A stretch of 64,000 nucleotides of DNA, taken from the NCBI GenBank assembly GCA_023251155.1, contig JAHEZH010000007.1, positions 1 to 64,000 on the forward strand, in the 5' to 3' direction. Of this stretch, positions 26,058-35,364 are shown piece by piece. The notes beneath the pieces were generated by a model. It worked only from the letters and a program-made list of their open reading frames with translations, was not told the DNA's origin and ran no database searches. Position numbers and translations under genes: made by a program. The stretch is from Flammeovirgaceae bacterium. GTDB taxonomy: Bacteria; Bacteroidota; Bacteroidia; Cytophagales; Cyclobacteriaceae. Each line of letters begins with the position of its first letter. The stretch's first letter is position 1.

Positions 26058-27088
26058 ATCTTCTTCAACAACTGAGGAACCACATCTACCGCTCGTTTCT
26101 TCAAAATCCCCCTTTCGCGAAAACGAAAGCCAAGATCAAAACGAAGTGTATTAATGCTGTTGGTAAAGGAGAGGTTTTCAAAAGCCACACTTCTTGCCTG
26201 CCAGGTATAACTTAATCCGGAAAAGACACGATTACCGTTATACCCCAACGCAAAACGCCCGGATGTATAGAGATTAATCTCGATATCGTTACGTGTATTT
26301 GCTGTTACCTGATGATACCTGATCCAGTAATGAGCAGGCCCGAGCAGAAGCGTAGCATTCACGAAGAAATTTTTATACACCAGATTGTAACTGTAGCCCG
26401 GAGCAATACCTAACGAAGTAAAGCGGATCTCATCAATGCTGGACTGTGCATTGTTTTGTCTTAGTTTAACCGGAGTAATGGCCGAGTCGCCACGTATATC
26501 AAAAGAAGAAACGATAAAGCCAAGTAAAGCAGAGCCATTGCTTTTCAACTGCTGATCGAGAAATGTATAGGCCGAACGCATGGAAAAATTCCTGTGATTA
26601 AACACGTATCCAAACGAAGCTCCGAAGTTGCGTGCAGCGATGTCCGGCCGTTGCGGAAAAGGCTGATCCGCTTTGATGTTTAGCCCTGGATAGGTATAAT
26701 AGAAGCCCGTGTACTTTTGCCAATAGGCATCCGCCAGAAACCTTCTGCTGACGGCACTCACCTGCAAATCTTTTACTTCACTTTTACCATAACGGCTTAC
26801 ACTTTTCACATCGAGCGGTACCGACATGGAAGCCTCCAGGCCCAAGTCGAAGATGTTCATGTTAAGCCCGATACTGTAGGCATTATTGGGTGTAAACGAC
26901 ACTTTATTCTTGCCATCTTTTTGTGCGGAAATACCAAAAGTAAGTGCCCTTTTTTTCAAGACGGGACCAATAAAAAAGTATTCTCCCAGGTTTTTTACAT
27001 ATTGATTCTGAAGCGTGTCAATATCCTGCGAATAAGCCGATGAAAAGAAAATGCTTCCGCAGAATACCAACAGAACGACACGCTGCAT
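26054..27088 (-). CDS. DUF4421-like outer membrane protein
   Basis: This 344-residue protein has a signal peptide (MQRVVLLVFCGSIFFSSAYSQ) and barrel-like strands throughout, such as SFTPNNAYSIGLNMNIFDLGLEASM, AARNFGASFGYVF, FFVNATLLLGPAHYW and INTLRFDLGFRF. The KVSFTPN..YSIGL region and the overall shape suggest the DUF4421 family of Bacteroidota surface proteins. Function is unknown. Its start overlaps the hslU stop by one base (TAATG), so it is translated from the lon-hslU transcript. Why a surface barrel should be tied to cytosolic proteases is not evident. Confidence 0.6.
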   Translation of the reverse strand: MQRVVLLVFCGSIFFSSAYSQDIDTLQNQYVKNLGEYFFIGPVLKKRALTFGISAQKDGKNKVSFTPNNAYSIGLNMNIFDLGLEASMSVPLDVKSVSRYGKSEVKDLQVSAVSRRFLADAYWQKYTGFYYTYPGLNIKADQPFPQRPDIAARNFGASFGYVFNHRNFSMRSAYTFLDQQLKSNGSALLGFIVSSFDIRGDSAITPVKLRQNNAQSSIDEIRFTSLGIAPGYSYNLVYKNFFVNATLLLGPAHYWIRYHQVTANTRNDIEINLYTSGRFALGYNGNRVFSGLSYTWQARSVAFENLSFTNSINTLRFDLGFRFRERGILKKRAVDVVPQLLKKI

Positions 27089-28488
27089 TACAGAATGTAT
27101 TCGCTCAGGTCGCGGTTCTTCACCAGGCCACTCAGCCGCTCTTTTACCATCTCTTGCGTCACCACCAAGGCAGAGTTTGCCGGAATTTTATCGGGAATAT
27201 CAAAGAGAAACTCGTTGAGCAATTTGCTCATTACGGTATGTAATCGTCGCGCGCCAATGTTTTCGATCTCACTATTGAAATGGAATGCAGCTTCGGCTAT
27301 CTCATTGATTGCTTCATCATCAAATGAAAGTGTTACCTGCTCGGCTTCGAGCAAAGCATGATACTGCTTCGTCAGTGCATTCTTTGGTTCTTTCAAGATG
27401 CGGATGAAGTCTTCTTTGGTAAGGCTGTTCAGTTCTACGCGAATCGGAAAGCGGCCCTGCAATTCAGGAATAAGATCAGAAGGCTTGGATACATGGAATG
27501 CTCCGGCAGCCACAAACAAAACGTGATCGGTTTTGATCACTCCGTATTTTGTATTTACCGAGCTGCCTTCAACAATCGGAAGCAGATCGCGCTGCACGCC
27601 TTCACGGCTTACGTCTGGACCACTTCCCCCTTTCTTGCCTGCGCCCGATGCGATCTTATCAATCTCGTCAATAAAGATAATACCGGCATCTTCTGCCCTG
27701 CGTATCGCTTCTTCCTTTACTTCATCCATATCGATGAGCTTCGCGGCCTCTTCTTCCAATAAGATTCGGCGCGCCTCCGCTACCGTTACTTTTCTTTTCT
27801 TTGCTTTCTTGGGCATCATGCCACTGATCATCTCCTGCAGGTTGATCATCGATGCTTCATCCATCATCCCTGCACCAATCATCCCCACATTACCTCCACC
27901 ACCTTGTTTGATGTCGATCTCAATTTTACGTTCTTCCAGCTCACCGTTTTTTATCTTTTCCCGAAACAGGTTACGGGTCCGTTCATTCAACTCGGAATCA
28001 TTTGCCGGCATTTCATCATTTTCCTGAACGGCCATGGGCTGGGTCGTAAAACCAGCCGATCGTTTCATGGGAGGAATCAGCGCATCAAGAATAATATCTT
28101 CTACAGCCTGGGCTGCCTTCTCTTTCACTTCTTCCTTTTTTCGGGCCTTCACCATATTCACCGATTGCTCTACCAGGTCACGCACCATGCTCTCCACATC
28201 GCGGCCTACGTAGCCCACTTCCGTAAATTTGGAAGCTTCTACCTTGACAAAAGGAGCATCAGCAATCTTGGCCAGCCTGCGGGCAATTTCTGTCTTACCT
28301 ACGCCCGTTGCTCCAATCATCAGAATGTTGTTGGGAACAATTTCGTTACGTATCTCCGATTTCACATTCATCCTTCTCCAGCGGTTGCGCAGCGCGATGG
28401 CTACATTACGCTTCGCCTCAAACTGACCGATGATGTACTTGTCCAGTTCAGCTACAATCTGCTGAGGTGTTAAATATTTTGAATCCAT
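27088..28488 (-). CDS. hslU: HslU, ATPase subunit of the HslUV protease
   Basis: This 466-residue AAA+ unfoldase works in the cytosol with the HslV peptidase. The Walker A is GATGVGKTEIARRLA with KFTEVGYVGRDVESMVRDL after it. The inserted I-domain is in the middle (KRSAGFTTQ ... RKIEIDIK). The Walker B is GIIFIDEIDKIA and sensor II is IENIGARRLHTVMSKLL. The C-terminus DLSEYIL fits the conserved tail that inserts into HslV. It starts 9 bases after lon. hslV is not in the window, although the two are often adjacent in other phyla. Confidence 0.97.
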   Translation of the reverse strand: MDSKYLTPQQIVAELDKYIIGQFEAKRNVAIALRNRWRRMNVKSEIRNEIVPNNILMIGATGVGKTEIARRLAKIADAPFVKVEASKFTEVGYVGRDVESMVRDLVEQSVNMVKARKKEEVKEKAAQAVEDIILDALIPPMKRSAGFTTQPMAVQENDEMPANDSELNERTRNLFREKIKNGELEERKIEIDIKQGGGGNVGMIGAGMMDEASMINLQEMISGMMPKKAKKRKVTVAEARRILLEEEAAKLIDMDEVKEEAIRRAEDAGIIFIDEIDKIASGAGKKGGSGPDVSREGVQRDLLPIVEGSSVNTKYGVIKTDHVLFVAAGAFHVSKPSDLIPELQGRFPIRVELNSLTKEDFIRILKEPKNALTKQYHALLEAEQVTLSFDDEAINEIAEAAFHFNSEIENIGARRLHTVMSKLLNEFLFDIPDKIPANSALVVTQEMVKERLSGLVKNRDLSEYIL

Positions 28489-28497
28489 TAGTAAGGA

Positions 28498-30960
28498 TTA
28501 ATTCTGGTTTGATTTTGTCTCGATAGTAAGCTCCATTGGCTTATTCACCTTCTCCTTCAGCAAGGCAATCTTCAATACTTCATCTACGGTATCTACATAA
28601 TGAAAGGTAAGGCCTTTGATGTATTGCTTTTCGATTTCCATGATATCGCGCTTGTTCTTAGCGCTGAGTATAATCTCTTTAATACCTCCCCGCTTCGCGG
28701 CCAGCATTTTTTCTTTAATACCTCCTACCGGCAATACTTTACCGCGTAGTGTGATCTCGCCTGTCATGGCCAGATTCGATTTTATTTTACGCTGTGTAAA
28801 TATCGATGCCAGTGAAGTAAGCATGGTGATTCCTGCCGATGGTCCGTCTTTAGGAACCGCACCGGCGGGTACATGCACATGCAGATCATATTGCTGAAAC
28901 ACGCGATGATCGATATTCAGTGACGCGGCATTGGATTTCAGGTAGGACAACGCGGCTACTGCCGATTCCTTCATCACATCACCCAATTGCCCCGACAAGG
29001 TCAATACCCCTTTACCACGGCTAAGGCTGGATTCTACAAAAAGAATGTCACCTCCTACCTGTGTCCAGGCAAGGCCGGTCACTACGCCTGCAAAATCATT
29101 ACCCTGATATAATTCTTCATCAAAGATTTCTGCACCCAGTGCTTTCAATACATATGCCACGGTAATTCTATCCGGTGCCTCCTCTTCCATCGCCACTGAC
29201 TTGGCTACACTGCGCACGACCGATCCGATCTTGCGTTCCAGGTTGCGTACGCCCGACTCACGCGTGTAGCTCTCAATGATTTTGAGCACCGCGTCTTTAT
29301 CAAACTTGACCTCCTTTATTTTCAGACCGTGTTCCAGTATTTGCTTGGGGATCAGATGCTGTATTGCGATCTGCAGTTTTTCTTCCACCGTATAACCCGT
29401 CAGCTCAATGATTTCCATCCGATCGCGCAAAGCAGGATGAATGGTATCTAATGAATTGGCCGTAGCAATGAACAATACTTTTGAAAGATCATACTCTACC
29501 TCCAGGTAGTTATCACCAAATGCGTTGTTCTGTTCGGGATCCAATACTTCGAGCAAAGCAGAAGACGGATCACCACGAAAATCAGACCTTACTTTATCGA
29601 TCTCATCCAATATAAAAACGGGGTTGGATGACTTTGCCTTCTTTATGTTTTGCAAAATCTTACCGGGCATGGCACCGATATAGGTTTTGCGATGACCCCG
29701 TATCTCTGCTTCATCATGCACACCGCCCAGCGACATGCGTACATACTGACGTTGCAATGATTTGGCAATGGATTTACCTAACGAAGTCTTACCTACTCCA
29801 GGAGGGCCATATAAACAAAGTATAGGGCCCTTCATATCCTGCTTCAGTTTTAACACAGCCAGGTATTCCAGAATTCTATTCTTTACTTTTTCTAATCCAA
29901 AATGATCTTTATCTAAAATTTTCCTGGCCCGCTTCAGATCAAAGTCATCGGTGGTATACTCTTCCCATGGCAGATCGAGCATGAACTCCACGTAATTCAT
30001 TGTTACGGGAAACTCAGCCGCCTGTGGATTGATGCGTCTCAGCTTATCCAGTTCTTTTGTAAAATGCGCCGCGGTAGTCTTCGACCATTTTTTTTCTGCG
30101 GCTCGCTTGGTCAGTTTCTCTATCTCTTTATCCGGACCATCATATCCCAGCTCATCCTGCAACACTTTCATCTGCTGACGCAGAAAGTAATCGCGTTGCT
30201 GCTGATCGATATCGGTATGTACTTTCTTCTGAATCTCGCTCTTGATCTCCAGCATCTGAATTTCCTTGAGCATGTATTGCAAAAGCAACGTACCACGGTC
30301 GGTAATGCTGCTGGTCTCCAGTATCTTTTGCTTGTCACTTACTTCTACATTAAGATTGGAAGCAAGGAAATGGATGAGGAACGAAGTGCTTTGAATATTA
30401 TCCAGCGCGACATGAGCCTCTTGCGGAATTTCCGGATTGAGGCGTAATATCTTGGAAGCAGCATCTTTCAGTGACTGTACCAGTGCTTTTACTTCTTTGC
30501 TTTTCAGATCGAGTTGCTCTTCGGTCTGTAATTCAATTTTTGCCGTGAGGAAGGGATCATCATCGATAAACTGCTGTACTGCGTACCGGTTTTTACCTTG
30601 TATGATAATGGTGGTATTTCCATCGGGCAACACCAGCATTTTAATGATGCGGGCTACCGTACCAAAGCGATAAAGATCTTCTACGCCAGGCTCTTCCGCA
30701 TTTTTATTTTTTTGTGACAGTACACCTACAATGCGGTTGCCCTGATACGCTTTTTTGATGAGACGAATGGATTTCTGACGGGTAACCGTTATGGGCATAA
30801 CCACACCAGGAAAAAGAACCGTGTTCTTGATCGGAAGAATGGAAAGTTCAGAAGGAAGATCTTCCGGTTTAAGGTCAGATTCCTGCTCGGGATTAATCAA
30901 TTGAATGAGTTCCTCAGAATCTTCCTGTACGATGGGTGGTATTGCTAGTGATTTAAACAT
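28498..30960 (-). CDS. lon: ATP-dependent protease Lon
   Basis: This cytosolic AAA+ serine protease has an N-terminal LON substrate-binding domain ([21 protein letters not shown]), a coiled helical region, an AAA domain (Walker [16 protein letters not shown]; Walker [13 protein letters not shown]) and the C-terminal protease domain with catalytic Ser in [11 protein letters not shown] and the downstream Lys in [15 protein letters not shown] use the ATG at 30958-30960 (MFKSLAIPP, 820 residues) rather than the ORF-track start 7 codons earlier. It leads the lon-hslU-DUF4421 operon. A TATTTTTG -7-like element lies about 100 bases upstream, without a clear -33 partner. Confidence 0.96.
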   Translation of the reverse strand: MFKSLAIPPIVQEDSEELIQLINPEQESDLKPEDLPSELSILPIKNTVLFPGVVMPITVTRQKSIRLIKKAYQGNRIVGVLSQKNKNAEEPGVEDLYRFGTVARIIKMLVLPDGNTTIIIQGKNRYAVQQFIDDDPFLTAKIELQTEEQLDLKSKEVKALVQSLKDAASKILRLNPEIPQEAHVALDNIQSTSFLIHFLASNLNVEVSDKQKILETSSITDRGTLLLQYMLKEIQMLEIKSEIQKKVHTDIDQQQRDYFLRQQMKVLQDELGYDGPDKEIEKLTKRAAEKKWSKTTAAHFTKELDKLRRINPQAAEFPVTMNYVEFMLDLPWEEYTTDDFDLKRARKILDKDHFGLEKVKNRILEYLAVLKLKQDMKGPILCLYGPPGVGKTSLGKSIAKSLQRQYVRMSLGGVHDEAEIRGHRKTYIGAMPGKILQNIKKAKSSNPVFILDEIDKVRSDFRGDPSSALLEVLDPEQNNAFGDNYLEVEYDLSKVLFIATANSLDTIHPALRDRMEIIELTGYTVEEKLQIAIQHLIPKQILEHGLKIKEVKFDKDAVLKIIESYTRESGVRNLERKIGSVVRSVAKSVAMEEEAPDRITVAYVLKALGAEIFDEELYQGNDFAGVVTGLAWTQVGGDILFVESSLSRGKGVLTLSGQLGDVMKESAVAALSYLKSNAASLNIDHRVFQQYDLHVHVPAGAVPKDGPSAGITMLTSLASIFTQRKIKSNLAMTGEITLRGKVLPVGGIKEKMLAAKRGGIKEIILSAKNKRDIMEIEKQYIKGLTFHYVDTVDEVLKIALLKEKVNKPMELTIETKSNQN

Positions 30961-31108
30961 GATTCGATGCCAATTTGACACAAAAAACCCGTGTCTCCAA
31001 TTAAAATATGTTGACCGATTAAAGGGTCAATCTCAATGCCATTCTTTGCTTATCAGGCAAAAATAGTTCAACTTTCGTCATAACCGTAAGCTTCAAAACA
31101 ACATTAAG

Positions 31109-33082
31109 GTGGACCTGAAACCTTACTTTTTAATCTTATTTGCCCTTATTTTAACCATTAAGAGCCATTCTGCTTTTGCGCAGAAAAAGAAATTGAAGAG
31201 CGCAGGTGTAGTACAGCTCAACGATTCGATCGCTGCATACAGCCAGTCTGACATATTCCGGTTTCCCAATGTGAATAAAGTGCGCTTCTATTATGACGCC
31301 AATAAGCTGAAACGGATACGACAGCTGGACGATGCAGGGCAGTTTGAGCCAATGTACAAGGAGCTGAAAAACTATGTCGCCAGCTTTGGGATCGAAAATT
31401 TTGCCAAAAACACGCCCATGATCTGGCAACTGGCTAAGTTATCCGAAAAATACGGCCCTAAAGGGGAGGCATTGCTGCTTTACAAACTCGTTCTAAAACA
31501 TCATCAGCAAGGGATCAACCTGGAAGACATCTATAAAAAATACGATTCGATAGAAACAGACAAGAAAGAGTATTACGTCAAGCTTGATTTCTATTATCAG
31601 CTGGTGAATTATCGTAAAGAAATCGACACGCTCAGGCCACCCCAATCGGTATTGGTCAACATGGGCGGAAATGTGAATTCACCGAAGGAAGATTATGGCC
31701 CAACCATTGGTAATGTGGATACACTGCTGCTGTTCACATCGAAAAGGAAAGAACGCATTGTGGACATGGAACGACTGTACGATGAAGATTTGTTCTTCAG
31801 CTCGAAAGACAATGACGGGATCTGGTCGGAAGCACAAGCCTTCAAAACGATCAACACTACTTACAACGAAGGCTCTGCCTGTTTGAGTCAGGATGGCAAA
31901 TACCTTTTCTTCTCACGCTGCAATACACCGGAGTCGCTGGGGAATTGTGATTTGTACATGGCCACACGTAACCCCGATGGCACCTGGGGCTTGGTGAAAA
32001 GCCTTGGGCCAAATGTGAACAGCACAGGATGGGATTCGCATCCCTCATTGACACACAAAGGCGACACGTTGTTTTTTGCTTCCAACCGGATCGGAGGTTT
32101 TGGACTCTCTGACATTTATTTCTCTGTCAAAGATGCCAAAGGGGTGTGGACCAAAGCACAGAATGCAGGACCCATCATCAACACACTGCAAAGTGAAGTG
32201 AGCCCGTTCTATCATCACCGGTTTAATGTGCTGTACTTCAGCAGTAATGGACATCCGTTAAACTTCGGTGAGTTTGATATCTATAAATCCTATTACAAAA
32301 ACAAAACCTGGAATGAACCCAAAAACATTGGCCCATTGGTAAACGGCCCAGGTGCGGAATACTATTTCACCATCGATTCAAAGTCACAAACGCTTTACTA
32401 TGCTCGATCGGAAGAAGAAGACAAAAAGAACCTCGACTTGTTTTCCTTCCCGGTACCCATGGAAGCACAGCCGGAAGCAGTTGCTAACCTGAAAGGAACG
32501 TTGAAAGACCGAAAGGGCAAACCCATGAAAGGAATTGTATCGGTGATTGACCTTGATGAAGGTGTAGAAGTGGCACCCAGGTTTTTACGGCCGGATGGTT
32601 CGTTTGATTTTACATTGATTAACCAACGCAGGTACTTACTTATCATTCAGGGCGATGACTTCTTCCGTATAGAAGAAATTTTCTTTATGGATGGAGATCA
32701 GGAGATGAACAAGATTGCCGAGCCCATTGAAAACAGAATTGCTTTCGCCTCGCTGGAGTTTGAAAATGGAAAGGCCGACATCCTTACCTCCATGCATGAA
32801 GACCTGAGCAAGCTGGGGAATTTTTTATTGGACCATCCGCAACTGCAACTCACGATCTCGGGTCATACCGATTCGCAGGGCAAGGAAGAATCGAATCTCA
32901 AGCTTTCACAGGCAAGAGCCGATGCCATCAAAACGTACTTGTCGGATGTATTTGCCATTGACGGCACACGGATTACGGCCATTGGCTATGGAAGTTCAAA
33001 GCCCATCATTAGCAAAGAAGAAACAGACGAACACAAACAGCTGAATCGCAGAGTAGAGTTTGAGATCAGGAAGAAAGACTAA
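31109..33082 (+). CDS. OmpA-family protein with PD40 propeller repeats
   Basis: This 657-residue envelope protein has a signal peptide (to about 24, SHSAFAQ), a helical TPR-like region, and then PD40/WD40-like propeller repeats (GSACLSQDGKYLFFSRC; SHPSLTHKGDTLFFASNRIGGFGLSDIY; VSPFYHHRFNVLYFSSNG). A carboxypeptidase-like beta domain follows (LKGTLKDRKGKPMKGIVSV). The C-terminal OmpA domain binds peptidoglycan (LTISGHTDSQGKEESNLKLSQARADAIKTYL ... GYGSSKPI). The layout resembles PorE-type anchors of the type IX system and other Bacteroidota OmpA/PD40 proteins. It starts with GTG, preceded by AAGG. No partner gene is adjacent. Confidence 0.85.
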   Translation: MDLKPYFLILFALILTIKSHSAFAQKKKLKSAGVVQLNDSIAAYSQSDIFRFPNVNKVRFYYDANKLKRIRQLDDAGQFEPMYKELKNYVASFGIENFAKNTPMIWQLAKLSEKYGPKGEALLLYKLVLKHHQQGINLEDIYKKYDSIETDKKEYYVKLDFYYQLVNYRKEIDTLRPPQSVLVNMGGNVNSPKEDYGPTIGNVDTLLLFTSKRKERIVDMERLYDEDLFFSSKDNDGIWSEAQAFKTINTTYNEGSACLSQDGKYLFFSRCNTPESLGNCDLYMATRNPDGTWGLVKSLGPNVNSTGWDSHPSLTHKGDTLFFASNRIGGFGLSDIYFSVKDAKGVWTKAQNAGPIINTLQSEVSPFYHHRFNVLYFSSNGHPLNFGEFDIYKSYYKNKTWNEPKNIGPLVNGPGAEYYFTIDSKSQTLYYARSEEEDKKNLDLFSFPVPMEAQPEAVANLKGTLKDRKGKPMKGIVSVIDLDEGVEVAPRFLRPDGSFDFTLINQRRYLLIIQGDDFFRIEEIFFMDGDQEMNKIAEPIENRIAFASLEFENGKADILTSMHEDLSKLGNFLLDHPQLQLTISGHTDSQGKEESNLKLSQARADAIKTYLSDVFAIDGTRITAIGYGSSKPIISKEETDEHKQLNRRVEFEIRKKD

Positions 33083-33112
33083 AATTTTGCTCTTACTGCC
33101 GACACGTATCCA

Positions 33113-33559
33113 TCAGACACTCCAGTCGTAGAAGTTGTGCTCTTCGTTGAGTACAAAACCAGCACGGGGATAAAGTTGATTACCCGCTTCGTTGGCCTTC
33201 TCCGTCTCGAGGAACATACCACAGGCTCCGGATTCCCGACACAGCCCTTTCGCTTGATCGATTAATGCCAGGGCAAACCCTTTACCTCGCTGTTTTTCAT
33301 CGACATACAAATCATTGAGCAGCCATAGCTTTTTCATTCGCACAGAAGAAAACAAGGGATAGAGTTGTGTAAATCCCACCAAAGTGGTATCGCTTTCTGC
33401 AACGAAAATCACGGAGTCACTATTCGTTAATCGCTCCTTCAGAAAAGCGCTAGCACCAGCCAGGTCATTTTCTTTTCTATAATACACTCGGTACGCATTA
33501 AAGAGTGGTACCAGTTGTTCCAGATCCTGTAGCGTTGCTTTTCGTACGTTATTCATCAT
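33113..33559 (-). CDS. GNAT-family N-acetyltransferase
   Basis: This 148-residue protein has the GNAT core: the N-terminal VRKATLQDLEQLVPLFNAY, a central strand pair (VGFTQLYPLFSSVRMKKLWLLNDLYVDEKQRGKGFALALIDQAKGL) in which QRGKGFA is the acetyl-CoA-binding loop, and the C-terminal NEAGNQLYPRAGFVLNEEHNFYDW. The substrate is unknown. It is a single gene, convergent with the OmpA-family gene. Confidence 0.9.
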   Translation of the reverse strand: MMNNVRKATLQDLEQLVPLFNAYRVYYRKENDLAGASAFLKERLTNSDSVIFVAESDTTLVGFTQLYPLFSSVRMKKLWLLNDLYVDEKQRGKGFALALIDQAKGLCRESGACGMFLETEKANEAGNQLYPRAGFVLNEEHNFYDWSV

Positions 33560-33677
33560 TCAAAAATGAGTGAGCGGATTTTTGACAGCGGGAAAAAAAG
33601 TGCATCACCGTTTACCCCTTTTGTCATTAGTTCTTTCTTCAAAATTACCTACTTTCCCATCCTAAATTAAAAAATCC

Positions 33678-34649
33678 ATGAAAGAACGATCAACTTCTGT
33701 TAGCCGCAGGCACTTACGCGTAGTGCTCTTCTGCCTGACTCTTGCACTCAGCTCATTCACCTTCACCGTTGCTCATGCAGATGACAAGGAAGCAGTGGCT
33801 ATCGAAGGTCGCTGGGATATGGTGATTGAAAAAGACGGAAAGCAATTACCATCATGGCTGGAGATTGAACACTCAGGCAACCATACGCTGGTAGGCCGGT
33901 TTGTATATGCATTTGGAAGCGCCCGCCCTATTTCAGTAGTGAATCATACGGATGGTAAATTCAATTTCTCCATTCCTGTGCAGTGGGAGCCTGGCACAAC
34001 GACCATGGACTTTGAAGGAGAGCTGGCAGGCGATCAGTTGAAAGGCACCCTGCTTTATACCGATGGTAAAAAATACAACTGGACAGCTGTACGTGCGCCC
34101 TTACTGAAAAGAACAAGCCCACCTGTATGGGGTAAGCCGATCAAACTTTTCAACGGAGTTGATCTGAAAGGATGGCATGCCTTAGGCGAAAACCAATGGA
34201 CAGTAGAAAACGGGATTTTGCGTAGCACTAAATCAGGTGCCAACCTGGTCAGTGATCAAAGCTTTACTGATTTCAAACTTCATGTTGAGTTCCGCTATGA
34301 AAAAGGAAGCAATAGCGGAGTTTACCTTCGCGGCCGCTATGAAGTACAGATCGAAGATGACAAAGGGAAGGAACCATGGAAGGGATACCTCGGTGCTGTA
34401 TATGGTTTTTTAACTCCAAGCGAAATGGTAGCCAAAGATCCGGGCGAATGGCAAACCTATGACATCACTCTGATCGGACGTATGGTGACCATTGTTGCCA
34501 ATGGAAAAACAATCATCAGCAACCAGGAAATACCCGGTATAACGGGCGGAGCCATTGATAGCAAAGAGGGCGAACCAGGCCCGTTGTTTTTTCAAGGAGA
34601 TCATGGACCGATTGATTTTCGGAATATCATTATCACTCCTGCTAAATAA
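33678..34649 (+). CDS. DUF1080 family (3-keto-disaccharide hydrolase-type) exported protein
   Basis: This 323-residue protein has a signal peptide (LRVVLFCLTLALSSFTFTVAHA). A small beta domain follows (EGRWDMVIEKDGKQLPSWLEIEHSGN ... GTLLYTDGKKYNWTAVRAP), then a DUF1080 concanavalin-like domain (KLFNGVDLKGWHALGENQWTVENGILRS ... DFKLHVEFRYEKGSNSGVYLRGRYEVQIED ... GPLFFQGDHGPIDFRNIIITP). DUF1080 proteins act on or bind 3-keto sugars in Bacteroidota and Planctomycetes. Periplasmic or surface action is inferred. No sugar-pathway partner is adjacent. Confidence 0.82.
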   Translation: MKERSTSVSRRHLRVVLFCLTLALSSFTFTVAHADDKEAVAIEGRWDMVIEKDGKQLPSWLEIEHSGNHTLVGRFVYAFGSARPISVVNHTDGKFNFSIPVQWEPGTTTMDFEGELAGDQLKGTLLYTDGKKYNWTAVRAPLLKRTSPPVWGKPIKLFNGVDLKGWHALGENQWTVENGILRSTKSGANLVSDQSFTDFKLHVEFRYEKGSNSGVYLRGRYEVQIEDDKGKEPWKGYLGAVYGFLTPSEMVAKDPGEWQTYDITLIGRMVTIVANGKTIISNQEIPGITGGAIDSKEGEPGPLFFQGDHGPIDFRNIIITPAK

Positions 34650-34742
34650 ATCCAGGTGTTATCTGATCGGTCGTTCAATTGAAGTTCAAATCGAGCGACA
34701 GATCATCAAGCACTTCGCCTCCATTCGTGCAGGCGCTCGTGA

Positions 34743-34796
34743 TAAAAATGAAATGCCGATACGAATGCTTGCGTCCGTATCGGCATTTCATTTTTA
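34743..34796. terminator. Very long perfect hairpin between convergent genes
   Basis: Two 21-bp arms are perfectly complementary (core GAAATGCCGATACG / CGTATCGGCATTTC, flanked by A5 and T5 runs) with a 12-base loop. It lies 93 bases after the DUF1080 gene and 91 bases past the RidA-like stop. The flanking A and T runs suit a bidirectional terminator for the two converging transcripts. The stem is longer than the other terminators in this window. Confidence 0.65.
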
Positions 34797-34887
34797 CGAT
34801 CTGCCGTTTTATTCCGAGCCATGCAGCTAATCCTGATCTGAGATGAACTGCGCCCTTACCTGCGGGCTACTCCTCTTATAAAAAGGG

Positions 34888-35364
34888 TCATCGCTTAGGA
34901 ATAATTGCTGTTGCTTCAATCTCAATCAGAATATCTTCTCGGAACAACTTACTTACTTCCACTAATGTGCTGGCAGGAGGATTTTGGATATTGATGTATT
35001 TATCTCTGATCTCTCTTACTTTTTTAATCTGCGAAACATCGCGGATAAAATAACTGAGCTTTACCACCTCTTTCATCGTGCCACCCGAGTTGGTGACAAT
35101 ATGTTGAATGTTCTGAAACACCTGATCAGTTTGTTTTGCCAGGTCATCTTTACCTACCAGATTACCTTCTTTATCCAGTGCCACCTGCCCTGACAGGATC
35201 AGCATCCGGCAGGTACCTAAGTCAATCTCTGCCACGTGTGAATATCCGTTGGGAGTAGCTAAAGAGGGAGGGTTAAGTAATTTAACCATACTACTGTTAC
35301 CCGGCTGTGCGAAAGCCACGGTGCCAATAACGATAGCCAATACGATGAAGATGCTTCTTTTCAT
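34888..35364 (-). CDS. Exported RidA (YjgF)-family protein lacking the usual Arg
   Basis: This 158-residue protein has a signal peptide (MKRSIFIVLAIVIGTVAFAQ) and a RidA-type domain (ILSGQVALDKEGNLVGKDDLAKQTDQVFQNIQHIVTNSGGTMKEVVKLSYFI ... EIEATAIIP). In active RidA enamine/imine deaminases the segment before the last strands reads PARTxVEV, with a catalytic Arg. Here it reads PPASTLVEV, so the Arg is missing and deaminase activity is doubtful. Export to the periplasm is also unlike classic cytosolic RidA. Its ATG overlaps the stop of the DUF6929-like gene by 4 bases, so the two are translationally coupled. Confidence 0.85.
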   Translation of the reverse strand: MKRSIFIVLAIVIGTVAFAQPGNSSMVKLLNPPSLATPNGYSHVAEIDLGTCRMLILSGQVALDKEGNLVGKDDLAKQTDQVFQNIQHIVTNSGGTMKEVVKLSYFIRDVSQIKKVREIRDKYINIQNPPASTLVEVSKLFREDILIEIEATAIIPKR

